From Bacteroidota bacterium (GTDB lineage Bacteria; Bacteroidota; Bacteroidia; Chitinophagales; Chitinophagaceae): a stretch of 64,000 nt of DNA. The notes under the pieces were generated by a model that worked only from the letters and a program-made list of their open reading frames with translations, did no database searches and was not told where the DNA came from. This document shows, piece after piece, positions 1-9,307 of the stretch (its first letter is position 1; each line of letters begins with the position of its first letter). The position numbers and the translations under genes were made by a program. The stretch covers positions 40,986-104,985 of the forward strand of contig JAHEFK010000007.1 of NCBI GenBank assembly GCA_024640225.1, in the 5' to 3' direction.

Positions 1-1
1 T

Positions 2-619
2 AATGGATTACTCGTGCCTTATTATGTTACCTCTAGTATTCTTGATTTAAAATCATTGCAATACGATCCTATGCTGATTGTAAAAGCAAGCAATGAAAAG
101 TCATTGGAAGAAATGACCTATGAATTGACAGGTGCTTTGCGTGCTATTCGAAAAGTAAAACCCACCGAACCTAATAACTTTGCAATCAATAAGCTCAGTC
201 AAATCTCCGATCGACTGGATACTATTTTTGCGACGATCAATGTAATTGGATTTGTTATAGGCGGATTTTCATTAATAGTGGGTGCTTTTGGCATCGCAAA
301 TATTATGTTTGTTACGGTGAAAGAGCGAACCAAAATGATTGGACTGAAAAAAGCTATTGGAGCTCCTGCAGCAACTATATTAATGGAATTTTTAACGGAA
401 GCGGTTATCTTATGTTTATTAGGTGGTTTATTTGGAATAATAAGCGTTTTCCTATTATCTTTGTTAGCTACCTATTTGGCTGATTTTGAAATGGTTTTAA
501 CATTAAAAAATATTGGAATTGGAACAAGTATCTCTCTTCTTGTGGGTGTACTTGCAGGCTATATTCCAGCTAAAAAAGCAGCTGCACTTAATCCCGTAGA
601 AGCTATTCGATCTCATTAA
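2..619 (+). CDS. FtsX/MacB-type ABC transporter permease, C-terminal part (cut by window edge)
   Basis: The frame stays open to the left edge, so this is the last ~205 residues of a longer permease; the GTG at 14 is not a convincing start. Three hydrophobic segments surround a cytoplasmic loop with the typical FtsX/MacB pattern (VKERTKMIGLKKAIGA), and the tail AALNPVEAIRSH matches the usual PxEALR-type end of the family. Such permeases work with an ATPase to move peptides, lipoproteins or drugs, or to transmit mechanical signals across the inner membrane; the substrate cannot be read from this fragment. The next gene starts 11 bases downstream on the same strand. The family assignment is secure; the specific role is unknown. 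Confidence 0.85.
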   Translation, partial: NGLLVPYYVTSSILDLKSLQYDPMLIVKASNEKSLEEMTYELTGALRAIRKVKPTEPNNFAINKLSQISDRLDTIFATINVIGFVIGGFSLIVGAFGIANIMFVTVKERTKMIGLKKAIGAPAATILMEFLTEAVILCLLGGLFGIISVFLLSLLATYLADFEMVLTLKNIGIGTSISLLVGVLAGYIPAKKAAALNPVEAIRSH

Positions 620-630
620 TTGCTTTCCTT

Positions 631-1122
631 ATGAAGATAACTTTATTGACAAAACAGCAGATTGAAAAGAAAATTAATCGTATCGCTTTTCAAATTCTAG
701 AACAACATATAGATGCTTCGGCTATTGCCTTAGTGGGAATTGCAGATGCAGGATTAGTGATTGCATATAAATTAGCAGATGTGCTTAAATCTATTGCTGA
801 TAAAGAGGTGCAAGTAATTGCTCTGAGCATGGATAAAAAAAATCCTTTAAACAAAGAAATTACTTTGTCGGCTCCAATTAAAAATCAATCTATTGTTTTA
901 GTTGATGATGTTTGTAATAGTGGTAAAACTTTAGTGTATGCTTTAATGCCGCTTTTACAAGCTGCTCCATCCGCTATAAAAATCGCTGTTTTAGTGGAGC
1001 GTAAACATACCGCATTTCCAATTGCACCAGATTTTGTTGGTTTATCAGTAGCTACTACCTTACAGGATCACATTATAGTAGAAACTTCTAATAACGAACT
1101 TATTCAAGCCTATTTACAATAA
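631..1122 (+). CDS. Phosphoribosyltransferase-fold protein (PyrR-like)
   Basis: This 163-residue protein has the type I phosphoribosyltransferase signature: hydrophobic strand, two acidic residues and a glycine/threonine loop (IVLVDDVCNSGKTL, about residues 88-101), which binds PRPP. Length and overall pattern resemble PyrR and hypoxanthine/uracil phosphoribosyltransferases. Members either make nucleotides from free bases or regulate pyrimidine genes. No base-specificity motif stands out, so I do not assign a substrate. It lies 11 bases after the permease gene and 4 bases before the asparaginase gene, so the three are probably co-transcribed. Confidence 0.8.
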   Translation: MKITLLTKQQIEKKINRIAFQILEQHIDASAIALVGIADAGLVIAYKLADVLKSIADKEVQVIALSMDKKNPLNKEITLSAPIKNQSIVLVDDVCNSGKTLVYALMPLLQAAPSAIKIAVLVERKHTAFPIAPDFVGLSVATTLQDHIIVETSNNELIQAYLQ

Positions 1123-1126
1123 ATTC

Positions 1127-2092
1127 ATGAATAACTATACACTCGTAATTCACGGCGGAGCCGGAAATATTCACCCCGGCATGATGGATGCTGCTCTTGA
1201 AAAAGAATATCAATTAGCATTGCAAACAGCTTTAAATAAAGGCTATCAGGTATTAGAACAAAAAGGAACAGCCTTAGACGCCGTAGCTGCAGCAATAGTT
1301 GCACTAGAAAACAATCCACTTTTCAATGCAGGGAAAGGATCTGTCTTTACTAAAAAAGGGCTGCATGAAATGGATGCATGCATAATGAATGGAGCCGATT
1401 TACAAACGGGTGCAGTAGCGGGTGTGAGAAATATTCAAAATCCTATTTTATTAGCAAAAGAGGTGATGCTGCACTCAGGGCACGTATTATTAAGCGGTAA
1501 TGGAGCAAGCGAATTTGCTATGTCGAGAGGTTTTGCTTTTATGCCTGATGATTATTTTTATAATAAAGAACGATATGATCAATGGGTAGATATTAGGGAT
1601 ACCGATTTTTATCAACTAGATCATAAGGATGATAATCTTAAAGGTACGGCTCCTAATCCAGATTATAAATTTGGAACGGTGGGTGCTGTTGCCTGCGATC
1701 ACCAAGGCCATATAGCAGCGGGTACTTCTACTGGCGGTATGACCAACAAGCGCTTTGGTAGAATAGGAGATAGTCCTATTGTGGGTGCTGGTACCTACGC
1801 GAATGATGCAACTTGTGCTATTTCTTGCACAGGACATGGAGAGTATTTTTTAAGAGCAGTGGTAGCCCATGATATTGCTTGTTTAATAGAGTATAAAGGG
1901 CTTAGTTTAAAAGCAGCCTGCGAAGTAGTAGTCTTAGATAAGCTCAAAAAAATGGGCGGAGAAGGTGGTTTGATTGCCGTGAATGCTGCAGGTGATTACG
2001 AGTTCTGTTTTAATTCTGCAGGCATGTATAGAGCTGTGAAATCTTCTAAAGGCGAAGAGCTTGTTGCTTATTATGGTCAAGCATCTAAATAA
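1127..2092 (+). CDS. Isoaspartyl peptidase / plant-type L-asparaginase (Ntn hydrolase)
   Basis: The 321-residue precursor matches the IaaA/plant-type asparaginase family: HGGAG near the N-terminus, FNAGKGSVF around residues 70-80, and the autocleavage site GTVGAVA with Thr184 as the expected new N-terminal nucleophile. The enzyme cleaves itself into alpha and beta subunits, then hydrolyses isoaspartyl dipeptides and asparagine to aspartate. There is no signal peptide, so it should be cytoplasmic. Its last 16 bases overlap the 3' end of the opposing asparagine synthetase gene, so synthetic and degradative asparagine enzymes are convergent neighbours. Confidence 0.92.
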   Translation: MNNYTLVIHGGAGNIHPGMMDAALEKEYQLALQTALNKGYQVLEQKGTALDAVAAAIVALENNPLFNAGKGSVFTKKGLHEMDACIMNGADLQTGAVAGVRNIQNPILLAKEVMLHSGHVLLSGNGASEFAMSRGFAFMPDDYFYNKERYDQWVDIRDTDFYQLDHKDDNLKGTAPNPDYKFGTVGAVACDHQGHIAAGTSTGGMTNKRFGRIGDSPIVGAGTYANDATCAISCTGHGEYFLRAVVAHDIACLIEYKGLSLKAACEVVVLDKLKKMGGEGGLIAVNAAGDYEFCFNSAGMYRAVKSSKGEELVAYYGQASK

Positions 2093-3987
2093 GTAGCTAT
2101 CATTTTTTCGGTACTAAGCAATTGCCATATTTTTGATACTGCTGCCGATTGATTTCTTTGTTGCCACCATAGATCAATGGTCTTATTATTAAATATACCT
2201 CTTTTTTTGAGTTGATTAAGCGCATCAAATGCGTAGTTTTCTATCGTTTTATTATTTGCAAGCCATTGTGCTGTTGGTAATGCAAATCCTTTTTTAGGCA
2301 TTTGCATATTGGCTGCTAAAATATGTTTTTGAGCAATAGCTCTTAAAACAGGCTTATTCGTATTTTTTTGATAGACTAGAGACGTTTTTAATCGAAATAC
2401 GGCTGTTGCTAATTCATGATCTAAATAAGGATAGCGGGCTTCCATGCTATGTTTCATATAACTTAAGTCTTCTCTTACTACATGATGATTGCCCACATTA
2501 TGCTGTAAATCCAATAAACTAATTTTTTCTAAATTGGAAATAGGCAAATGTTCTATGGTCTCAAATTGTTTGGGTGTAGGTAAGGATAAAGGATGTGAAA
2601 CGAGTTGCTGTAGTTCACTCAGCTGCATTCCCTCATGAAACAAACCATAAAATTGAGAAACCGTTTGTGCCTTCCAAAACTGCTGTAAAGTTTTAGTTTT
2701 TTGAAAAGGCAAGGGAGCTATGAAATTCGCCATCCAAGAAAAATGATTGAGTCGCTCCCATTGGTAGATACGCTGATAGTATTGATATCCTCCAAAAAGT
2801 TCATCAGCACCAATACCATTAATGACCACTTTAAATTGTTGATCGTGCATAAATCTAGCAGCTAAAACTACGGGTTCAATACTAGTATAAGGAGCTTCAA
2901 AATGCGTAAGTGATGCATCTAGGTCTCTCAACAAATCATCTGCATGCAATTCCTGTATATGTGCTTGTAATTTTAAATGGGAGGCAATTGCTTTTGCTTG
3001 CGGAAGCTCATTGTAATGTTGCTCGTTTAGTGCTAGTGTATAGGATGCTAAATCGGGTTTATATTTTTTTGCAATAGCCGAAAGGGTGGTAGAATCTATT
3101 CCGCCACTGAGCATTGAAATAATTGGCACATCAGCTTTGAGTTGTTTTTTTACAATTTGATGAAGCAATTCTTCTATATGTTCAATTGTGGTATTCGTTC
3201 TTTGTAGTTGAGTGAGTTGCAGCGTGTCCCAATAGGTATGGGTTGATGTGTTTTGTGCAACAAGATCAATTTTTAAATAAGTACCTGGGGCTAAAGAATT
3301 AATATGTTTAAAACAAGTAGCATGATCAGTACTTTGTTGCCATAGATAGTTAGTATATAGTCCGTTTACATCGAGCTGTTTTTCTAACGAAGGCACTTTG
3401 AGTATTGCTTTAATTTCTGAGCTCCAATAGAGTGCCTCTTTGTGTTGACTATAATACAAGGGTTTTATTCCAAAGCGATCTCGTATCAAATAGAGAGTAT
3501 TGTCTCTTTTATCTAAAAGAGCAATGGCAAACATACCATTCAATTTTTGAATACAGTTGATGCCCCAATGTTGGTAGGCAGTTAAAACCACTTCGGTATC
3601 ACTTTTGCTTTTAAAGCTATAGCCAGCTTGTTGTAGTTCACTCCTTAGTTCTTCAAAATTATATATAGCACCATTGAATGTAATAGCAATGCTGCGATCA
3701 TGGTTTAGCATCGGTTGATGGCCAAGAACGCTGGTGTCAAAAATGGCTAAACGTCTGAAGCCCATGCCAATTTGATATTGGCTATTATGGTTTAATGAAG
3801 GGTAGGTTGTTTTAATCTCAGCTACGCTGTCTTCATCATGAAAGGAATCCATTGATGATTGATGGATATTGCTTAGTACAAAACCGGCATCATCTGGACC
3901 TCTGTGTTGAAGGGCATGCGTCATTAATTGCAATTCATGGGTTTGAATTGCTTTATTAAATTGAAGAATGCCACATATTCCACACAT
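2077..3987 (-). CDS. asnB: Asparagine synthetase, glutamine-hydrolysing
   Basis: The protein begins MCGICG, giving Cys2 as the glutaminase nucleophile after removal of Met1. The N-terminal class II amidotransferase domain is followed by a synthetase domain whose ATP-pyrophosphatase loop SGGIDS lies at residues 294-299. It converts aspartate, glutamine and ATP to asparagine. At 636 residues it is longer than E. coli AsnB (about 554) and belongs to the longer form, with an insertion around residues 41-70 in the glutaminase domain. A hairpin separates it from pgk upstream. The AsnB-type fold is certain; some long forms instead amidate surface polysaccharides or other substrates, which cannot be excluded. 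Confidence 0.9.
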   Translation of the reverse strand: MCGICGILQFNKAIQTHELQLMTHALQHRGPDDAGFVLSNIHQSSMDSFHDEDSVAEIKTTYPSLNHNSQYQIGMGFRRLAIFDTSVLGHQPMLNHDRSIAITFNGAIYNFEELRSELQQAGYSFKSKSDTEVVLTAYQHWGINCIQKLNGMFAIALLDKRDNTLYLIRDRFGIKPLYYSQHKEALYWSSEIKAILKVPSLEKQLDVNGLYTNYLWQQSTDHATCFKHINSLAPGTYLKIDLVAQNTSTHTYWDTLQLTQLQRTNTTIEHIEELLHQIVKKQLKADVPIISMLSGGIDSTTLSAIAKKYKPDLASYTLALNEQHYNELPQAKAIASHLKLQAHIQELHADDLLRDLDASLTHFEAPYTSIEPVVLAARFMHDQQFKVVINGIGADELFGGYQYYQRIYQWERLNHFSWMANFIAPLPFQKTKTLQQFWKAQTVSQFYGLFHEGMQLSELQQLVSHPLSLPTPKQFETIEHLPISNLEKISLLDLQHNVGNHHVVREDLSYMKHSMEARYPYLDHELATAVFRLKTSLVYQKNTNKPVLRAIAQKHILAANMQMPKKGFALPTAQWLANNKTIENYAFDALNQLKKRGIFNNKTIDLWWQQRNQSAAVSKIWQLLSTEKMIATYLDA

Positions 3988-4001
3988 AGTTGTAGATGCT
4001 A

Positions 4002-4029
4002 AAAAACACCTTAAATATAAGGTGTTTTT
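4002..4029 (-). terminator. Rho-independent terminator after pgk
   Basis: Perfect 12-base arms (4002-4013 and 4018-4029) with a 4-base loop, ending in a T run on the minus strand. It lies between pgk and asnB and should stop pgk transcription 21 bases after its stop codon. Confidence 0.8.
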
Positions 4030-4049
4030 ATTTGTATTATGCGATTAAT

Positions 4050-5258
4050 TTAGGCTAATATAGAAGCAATTCCTGGTAATTCTTTACCTTCAAAATACTC
4101 CAACATAGCGCCACCACCGGTACTTACATAACTTACTTTGTCGGACAACTTAAATTTATTTACAGCAGCAACACTATCTCCACCGCCCACTAAAGAAAAT
4201 GCGCCATTGGCAGTAGCTTGAGCTACCGCTTCGGCAATTGCTTTAGTGCCATTTTGAAAGGCTTCCATTTCAAATACCCCCATTGGTCCATTCCATAATA
4301 TTGTTTTAGAATTGGCAACAATTTCAGAAAAATGAGCAATAGCATTCGGTCCAATATCTAAACCCATCCATCCATTTTCTATGCTGGTATTGTCTGCAAT
4401 ATTGGTTGCTGCATCTGCTGCAAATTTATCCGCAATTATGCTATCAACTGGCAGATGTATTTGAACGCCTTTGTTTTTTGCGGTAGTCAGTAAAGCTAAA
4501 GCCATATCGAGACGATCATCTTCGCAAAGAGAATTACCAATTTGCCCACCTTGTGCTTTGAAGAAGGTATAAGCCATACCACCGCCAATGATAATATGTT
4601 GTGCTCTATCCAATAAATTTTCAATTATTAATATTTTATCAGACACTTTAGCGCCGCCAATAATAGCAGTGAAAGGTGCTTCTGCATTGTGCATTACCTG
4701 ATTAGCCGCTTGTACTTCTTGCTCCATTAAAAATCCAAATGTCTTTTTAGTTTTGTCAAAAAACTGAGCAATGATAGCCGTACTTGCATGCGCTCTATGT
4801 GCAGTGCCAAAGGCGTCATTTACATATACATCGCCATAAGAAGCTAATTGTTTTGCAAAGTCGATAGCTCCTTTTTCTTCTTCTTTATAGAACCTTACAT
4901 TTTCTAATAAGATAATTTGTCCCATTTGTAGGGATGCCGATTGCTCTTGCGCTTCTTTACCTAAGCAATCGTTAATGAAAATTACTTCTTGTCCTAATAA
5001 TGTACTTAAGTGTTTTGCAACGGGTCCTAATGAAAAATCAGCGAGTGTAAGCGTTGGTTTTTTCTCTATGTCTTTCAAGGGTCTTCCCCAATGGCTCATT
5101 AAAATCACGGCTCCACCATCTGTTAAAATCTTTTTTATGGTTGGCAATGCCGCTTTTATTCTTGAGTCATCGCTAATGATGCCATTTTTCATAGGCACGT
5201 TAAAGTCTACCCTTACTAAGGCTTTGGTATTTTTAAAGTTGAAATTTTTGAAAGACAT
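4050..5258 (-). CDS. pgk: Phosphoglycerate kinase
   Basis: The 402-residue protein carries the Pgk signatures: VDFNVP near residue 17 (3-phosphoglycerate binding), [12 protein letters not shown] around residue 120, and the nucleotide-binding glycine stretches [10 protein letters not shown] and [10 protein letters not shown] in the C-terminal domain. It transfers phosphate from 1,3-bisphosphoglycerate to ADP in glycolysis, in the cytoplasm. It follows gapA on the same strand with a 50-base gap that contains a strong hairpin, so pgk may receive only part of the gapA transcript. Length is normal for the family. Confidence 0.97.
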   Translation of the reverse strand: MSFKNFNFKNTKALVRVDFNVPMKNGIISDDSRIKAALPTIKKILTDGGAVILMSHWGRPLKDIEKKPTLTLADFSLGPVAKHLSTLLGQEVIFINDCLGKEAQEQSASLQMGQIILLENVRFYKEEEKGAIDFAKQLASYGDVYVNDAFGTAHRAHASTAIIAQFFDKTKKTFGFLMEQEVQAANQVMHNAEAPFTAIIGGAKVSDKILIIENLLDRAQHIIIGGGMAYTFFKAQGGQIGNSLCEDDRLDMALALLTTAKNKGVQIHLPVDSIIADKFAADAATNIADNTSIENGWMGLDIGPNAIAHFSEIVANSKTILWNGPMGVFEMEAFQNGTKAIAEAVAQATANGAFSLVGGGDSVAAVNKFKLSDKVSYVSTGGGAMLEYFEGKELPGIASILA

Positions 5259-5276
5259 ACTAAATAAGATTTAAAA

Positions 5277-5301
5277 AAAAGCCCGAAAGAATCGGGCTTT
5301 T
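5277..5301 (-). terminator. Hairpin between gapA and pgk
   Basis: Perfect 10-base arms, AAAAGCCCGA (5277-5286) and its complement (5292-5301), with a 5-base loop and a T run on the minus strand. It resembles a rho-independent terminator. Because pgk follows 19 bases later with no clear promoter of its own, it may act as a partial terminator or as a processing and stability element. Confidence 0.75.
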
Positions 5302-5308
5302 AAATGAT

Positions 5309-6322
5309 TTATTTTGAAATTAAACCTGCAAAATATTTTACAGTTCTTACTAATTGAGATACATAACTCATTTCGTTATCGTACCAACTAACTGTTTTCA
5401 CCATTTGAGTTTCTCCAACGGTGATAACTTTAGTTTGGGTAGCGTCAAAAAGAGAACCGTAAGATATACCAATAATATCGCTACTTACAATTTCATCTTC
5501 ATTATAACCAAATGATTCGTTTGCAGCAGCTTTCATTGCAGCATTTACTTCTTCAATGCTTACTTTTTTACCTAAAACAGTTACTAATTCAGTTAATGAA
5601 CCAGTTACTGTTGGTACACGTTGCGCTACTCCATCCAATTTACCTTTTAACGCTGGTAATACTAGACCAATTGCTTTTGCAGCACCGGTAGAGTTTGGAA
5701 TGATATTTTCTGCAGCAGCACGAGCTCTTCTTAAGTCACCTTTAGGGTGAGGGCCATCTAAGGTATTTTGGTCATTGGTGTAGGCATGAACAGTAGTCAT
5801 CAAACCTGCTTTTAATTCAAATGAATCATGCAATACTTTAGCCATAGGAGCTAAACAGTTGGTAGTACAAGATGCACAAGAAATAATTGTTTCTGAACCA
5901 TCTAACTCATGGTGATTAACATTGAAAACAATTGTTTTCATTTCTCCTGTTGCAGGTGCAGAAATTACTACACGTTTAGCACCAGCTTTGATATGAGCCG
6001 CTGCTTTATCTGCATCGGTAAAAAATCCTGTACATTCTAAAACAACATCTACATCATGCGCTCCCCAAGGAATTTGAGATGGATCTTTTTGAGCATATAT
6101 TTTTATGGTATTACCAGCTACTACAATGCTATCATCGGTATGGGTTACTTCAACACCAAAACGACCTTGAGCGGTATCGTATTTTAATAAATGAGCTAAT
6201 ACGTGTGGTTGTGTAAGATCATTGATCGCAACAACTTCAATGCCTTCCATGTTGTATATTTGACGGAAAGCTAATCGGCCAATACGACCGAAACCATTTA
6301 TGGCAACTTTTACTTTACTCAT
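5309..6322 (-). CDS. gapA: Glyceraldehyde-3-phosphate dehydrogenase, type I
   Basis: The 337-residue enzyme has the N-terminal Rossmann motif NGFGRIGR, Asp35 after the second strand (typical of NAD preference) and the catalytic motif ASCTTN with Cys152 as nucleophile. The C-terminal SWYDNEM is the usual GAPDH signature. It oxidises glyceraldehyde-3-phosphate to 1,3-bisphosphoglycerate, the substrate of the neighbouring pgk product. A match to the Bacteroidota -7 element lies 37 bases upstream of the ATG. Confidence 0.98.
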   Translation of the reverse strand: MSKVKVAINGFGRIGRLAFRQIYNMEGIEVVAINDLTQPHVLAHLLKYDTAQGRFGVEVTHTDDSIVVAGNTIKIYAQKDPSQIPWGAHDVDVVLECTGFFTDADKAAAHIKAGAKRVVISAPATGEMKTIVFNVNHHELDGSETIISCASCTTNCLAPMAKVLHDSFELKAGLMTTVHAYTNDQNTLDGPHPKGDLRRARAAAENIIPNSTGAAKAIGLVLPALKGKLDGVAQRVPTVTGSLTELVTVLGKKVSIEEVNAAMKAAANESFGYNEDEIVSSDIIGISYGSLFDATQTKVITVGETQMVKTVSWYDNEMSYVSQLVRTVKYFAGLISK

Positions 6323-6358
6323 AGTATTTTTGGTTTAAAGTGAATAGTTAAGAGGGCT

Positions 6359-6366
6359 CAAAGGTA
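6359..6366 (-). promoter_or_regulatory. -7 promoter box of gapA
   Basis: On the minus strand this reads TACCTTTG, an exact match to the Bacteroidota element TAnnTTTG. TTG lies about 20 bases further upstream as a possible -33 partner. The ATG of gapA is 37 bases downstream. Confidence 0.6.
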
Positions 6367-6436
6367 TAATACATTCTATAAATTGCCAACCTATATTTGC
6401 TTTTTTTAAGCTATATTTATCAAATTAATAACTTTT

Positions 6437-6787
6437 ATGCAAGATTCTGAATCAAGCTTTTCCATTCAACATCTGAAACGTCTTGAAAATGCTCATATAT
6501 TCCTTTGGTTAATTAAGGATAGTTGTTGGGTTATGGAATTCAAAGTTCCAGCTTTAGTTATGATTTTCCCAACACTCAGTATGGCTTTTTATTTATTAAT
6601 TAAATCCTGGAACAATACCTCTGAGCGGATCCATAATTGGGCTATTTGTTTTTGGATTATGGCTAATTCAGTATGGATGATAGGCGAGTTCTTTGATAAA
6701 GAACTAAGACCCTATGCCGCTGTTTTATTCAGCATAGGGCTTATGAGTTTGTTGAGTTATTACCTTAGAAAATTATTTTTCAAATAA
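6437..6787 (+). CDS. Small membrane protein of unknown function
   Basis: I do not recognise this 116-residue protein. It has a polar N-terminus of about 35 residues followed by three hydrophobic segments (roughly residues 37-55, 67-83 and 92-108), and a basic end (RKLFFK), so it is probably an inner-membrane protein. A near match to the -7 element (TAACTTTT, one mismatch) sits just before the ATG. It is transcribed away from gapA, and its stop codon lies one base from the 3' end of the opposing purM gene. Its composition supports a real gene. Confidence 0.65.
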   Translation: MQDSESSFSIQHLKRLENAHIFLWLIKDSCWVMEFKVPALVMIFPTLSMAFYLLIKSWNNTSERIHNWAICFWIMANSVWMIGEFFDKELRPYAAVLFSIGLMSLLSYYLRKLFFK

Positions 6788-6788
6788 C

Positions 6789-7961
6789 TTATTCGTAAAT
6801 AAATTGTCCGTATGGACTTTCGATAACTACTTCTTTCTTAGTGCTAGCTTCTACACGGCCAGAAATTTGCGCATCAATATTAAACGATTTTGCTATTTCA
6901 ATAATGGAAGCAGCAGTAGTTGCATCTGTGAAAATTTCTAAGCGTTGTCCCATATTAAATACCTGATACATCTCTCTCCAATCCGTTCCTGCACTCGATT
7001 GAATAAGTTGGAACAATGGCGGTATTGGTAATAAATTATCTTTAACGATGCGTAATGGTTTTGGCAGATAGTGTAAGCATTTGCTTTGTCCACCACCACT
7101 ACAATGCACAATGCCATGTATTTGATCGAAATGTTGTTGAATTATTTCTAAAATTACCGGCGCATAGGTGCGGGTAGGAGATAAAATCATCTTGCCAATA
7201 TCTAGACCGGTTGTTGTCATTTCGGTTAAGAGATGTTTGCCATTATAGACTACTTCATCTGGCAGATTAGGATCTATGCTTTCTGGATATTTTTCTTTGT
7301 ATATCTTTTGTAGCATTTCATGTCGAGCGCTAGTCAATCCATTACTTCCCATGCCACTGTTGTAGGTGTTTTCATAGCTAGCTTGACCATAGCTTGCTAA
7401 TGAAACAATAACATCGCCCACATCCATTTTTTCTGTGGTTATTAATTTGCTACGTTCCATTCTACACGACATGGTGCCGTCTACAATTACGGTTCTCACC
7501 ACATCGCCGACATCAGCTGTTTCTCCACCCATTAAATGAACTTGTATGCCATATTGTGCAAGTGTATCAAAATAGCTTTGGGTGCCATTGATGATGCGGG
7601 ATATTACTTCAGCAGGAATTAAATTTTTGTTTCTACCAATGGTAGAAGAATACGTAAAAGGACCTACGGCGCCCACGCACAACATGTCGTCTATATTCAT
7701 GACAATGGAGTCTATAGCAATACCTTCCCATACGCTTAAGTCGCCAGTCTCTTTCCAATAAATATAAGCTAGCGAAGATTTTGTACCTGCGCCATCGGCA
7801 TGCATTATATTGCAATAAGCTTCATCGCCACCCCAATAATCAGGATATATTTTGCAAAATGCATTAGGAAAAAGTCCTTTATCTAATTTGGCTATTGCTT
7901 TATGCACATCTTCTTTTTGTGCAGATACCCCTCTTAAATTATATCTATTATTAGTGCTCAT
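6789..7961 (-). CDS. purM: Phosphoribosylformylglycinamidine cyclo-ligase (AIR synthetase)
   Basis: The 390-residue protein has the PurM/PurL fold motifs: HADGAGTKSSLAY near residue 54 (ATP and substrate loop), a metal-binding region around IDSIVMNIDDM, and GGETADVGD at about residues 146-154. It closes formylglycinamidine ribonucleotide to aminoimidazole ribonucleotide in purine synthesis. It is somewhat longer than E. coli PurM (345), as I would expect for the Bacteroidota form. The gene follows pepT by 6 bases and is probably co-transcribed with it. Confidence 0.9.
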   Translation of the reverse strand: MSTNNRYNLRGVSAQKEDVHKAIAKLDKGLFPNAFCKIYPDYWGGDEAYCNIMHADGAGTKSSLAYIYWKETGDLSVWEGIAIDSIVMNIDDMLCVGAVGPFTYSSTIGRNKNLIPAEVISRIINGTQSYFDTLAQYGIQVHLMGGETADVGDVVRTVIVDGTMSCRMERSKLITTEKMDVGDVIVSLASYGQASYENTYNSGMGSNGLTSARHEMLQKIYKEKYPESIDPNLPDEVVYNGKHLLTEMTTTGLDIGKMILSPTRTYAPVILEIIQQHFDQIHGIVHCSGGGQSKCLHYLPKPLRIVKDNLLPIPPLFQLIQSSAGTDWREMYQVFNMGQRLEIFTDATTAASIIEIAKSFNIDAQISGRVEASTKKEVVIESPYGQFIYE

Positions 7962-7967
7962 AAAATG

Positions 7968-9221
7968 TTATTTAGATTCGTTGGTCCATATTTGTGCTAA
8001 GTGAACAAGGATTTCACATGCTTTTTCCATGTCTTGTACACTCACATATTCTTGTTTAGAGTGGATGCCCATTTCTCCTGTAAAAATATTAGGGCAGGGA
8101 AGACCCATGAAAGATAAGCGAGAGCCATCCGTACCGCCTCTAATTTTCATTATTGCTGGCTCAACACCTGCTTTTTTATAAGCTTGTGCTGCATATTCCA
8201 TTACTTCTGGATGTTGATCCAGTACTTCTCTCATATTTCTATATTGCTCTTGCACTGTCAAAGATGTTTCTATGCCCGGGAAAGCACGTTCTGTCTCTTT
8301 TAAGAGCGCTCGCAATCTATCTTCGTGTTCTTGTAGTTTTTGAGTGTCAAAATCGCGCACAATAAACTGAACGGTTGCTTCTTCCAAAAAACCATCCATG
8401 TGCATTGGATGCACAAAGCCTTCATCGCCTTCCGTTGCTTCTGGGCACCATGAAGTAGTTGGTAATAAATCTATAAAATGAGCTGCTGCTTTTAAAGCAC
8501 TAACCATTTTGCCTTTTGCATACCCTGGGTGTGCACTAATGCCTTTAAATGTTGCTTTAGCACTATTTGCAGAAAAAGACTCACCTTCTAAATGGCCACG
8601 TTCTCCTCCGTCTAAGGTATAGCCAAAATCAGCACCTAGTTGCTGCATATCTATTTTCGCCACACCTTTTCCTACTTCCTCATCTGGGGTGAATAATATT
8701 CTGATAAGGCCATGTTCCAATTCAGGATGGGAGATTAAATAATTGGCTAGATCCATGATAATAGCTACTCCCGCTTTATCATCTGCTCCTAAAAGGGTTG
8801 TACCACTTGCTGTAATGATATCATCGCCTATACGGCTTTTTAAATACGGATGCTGTTCGGTTGTGATGATAACTTCAGGATCATCTGGTAAAATTAGGGG
8901 TGCACCGTTATAATGCTTATGCAGGATAGGTTTTACATTCGTTCCACTACAATCTGGTGCCGTATCTACATGTGCACAAAAACATAATACGGGTACTTTC
9001 TTTGAAGTTGTTGCCGGAATACTTGCATATACATAGCCAAATTCATCGGTAACAGCATCGCTAATACCCATAGCTATGAGTTCTTGCTGTAAGAGTGCAC
9101 TTAGATTTTTTTGTTTTTCTGTAGTTGGATGGGTAGTAGCATTGGGGTCACTTTGTGTATCTATTTGAACATAACGCATAAAACGTTCTGTTACGGTATG
9201 TTGATAGGAAGGAATGGACAT
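7968..9221 (-). CDS. pepT: Peptidase T (M20 tripeptide aminopeptidase)
   Basis: The 417-residue protein matches M20B peptidase T. It has the first metal ligands in FCAHVDTAPD (His84, Asp86), GADDKAG for the bridging aspartate, TPDEEVGKG with the catalytic glutamate, and a dimerisation domain between residues of about 210 and 320. It removes N-terminal residues from tripeptides in the cytoplasm using two zinc ions. A -7 element lies 14 bases upstream of the ATG, making it the first gene of a likely pepT-purM operon. Confidence 0.95.
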   Translation of the reverse strand: MSIPSYQHTVTERFMRYVQIDTQSDPNATTHPTTEKQKNLSALLQQELIAMGISDAVTDEFGYVYASIPATTSKKVPVLCFCAHVDTAPDCSGTNVKPILHKHYNGAPLILPDDPEVIITTEQHPYLKSRIGDDIITASGTTLLGADDKAGVAIIMDLANYLISHPELEHGLIRILFTPDEEVGKGVAKIDMQQLGADFGYTLDGGERGHLEGESFSANSAKATFKGISAHPGYAKGKMVSALKAAAHFIDLLPTTSWCPEATEGDEGFVHPMHMDGFLEEATVQFIVRDFDTQKLQEHEDRLRALLKETERAFPGIETSLTVQEQYRNMREVLDQHPEVMEYAAQAYKKAGVEPAIMKIRGGTDGSRLSFMGLPCPNIFTGEMGIHSKQEYVSVQDMEKACEILVHLAQIWTNESK

Positions 9222-9235
9222 AGTAGAAGTTTACG

Positions 9236-9243
9236 CAAAGATA
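9236..9243 (-). promoter_or_regulatory. -7 promoter box of pepT-purM
   Basis: Minus-strand TATCTTTG, an exact TAnnTTTG match, ends 14 bases before the pepT ATG. No convincing TTTG was found at the expected -33 distance. Confidence 0.55.
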
Positions 9244-9284
9244 TTTGATTTTTTTAGTTTAACGAATGGATTAACGGAAGTCTT

Positions 9285-9292
9285 TATCTTTG
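9285..9292 (+). promoter_or_regulatory. -7 promoter box of the MarC-family gene
   Basis: TATCTTTG, an exact match to TAnnTTTG, ends 15 bases before the ATG at 9308. Its last three bases form a TTG that opens the longest reading frame, but translation from inside the promoter is not plausible. Confidence 0.6.
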
Positions 9293-9307
9293 TATCAAAT
9301 TGATGTT

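Noticed and set aside
4975..5274. Plus-strand frame of about 99 codons opposite the start of pgk
   Set aside because: It lies in the antisense of pgk, encodes no recognisable domain and has no promoter.
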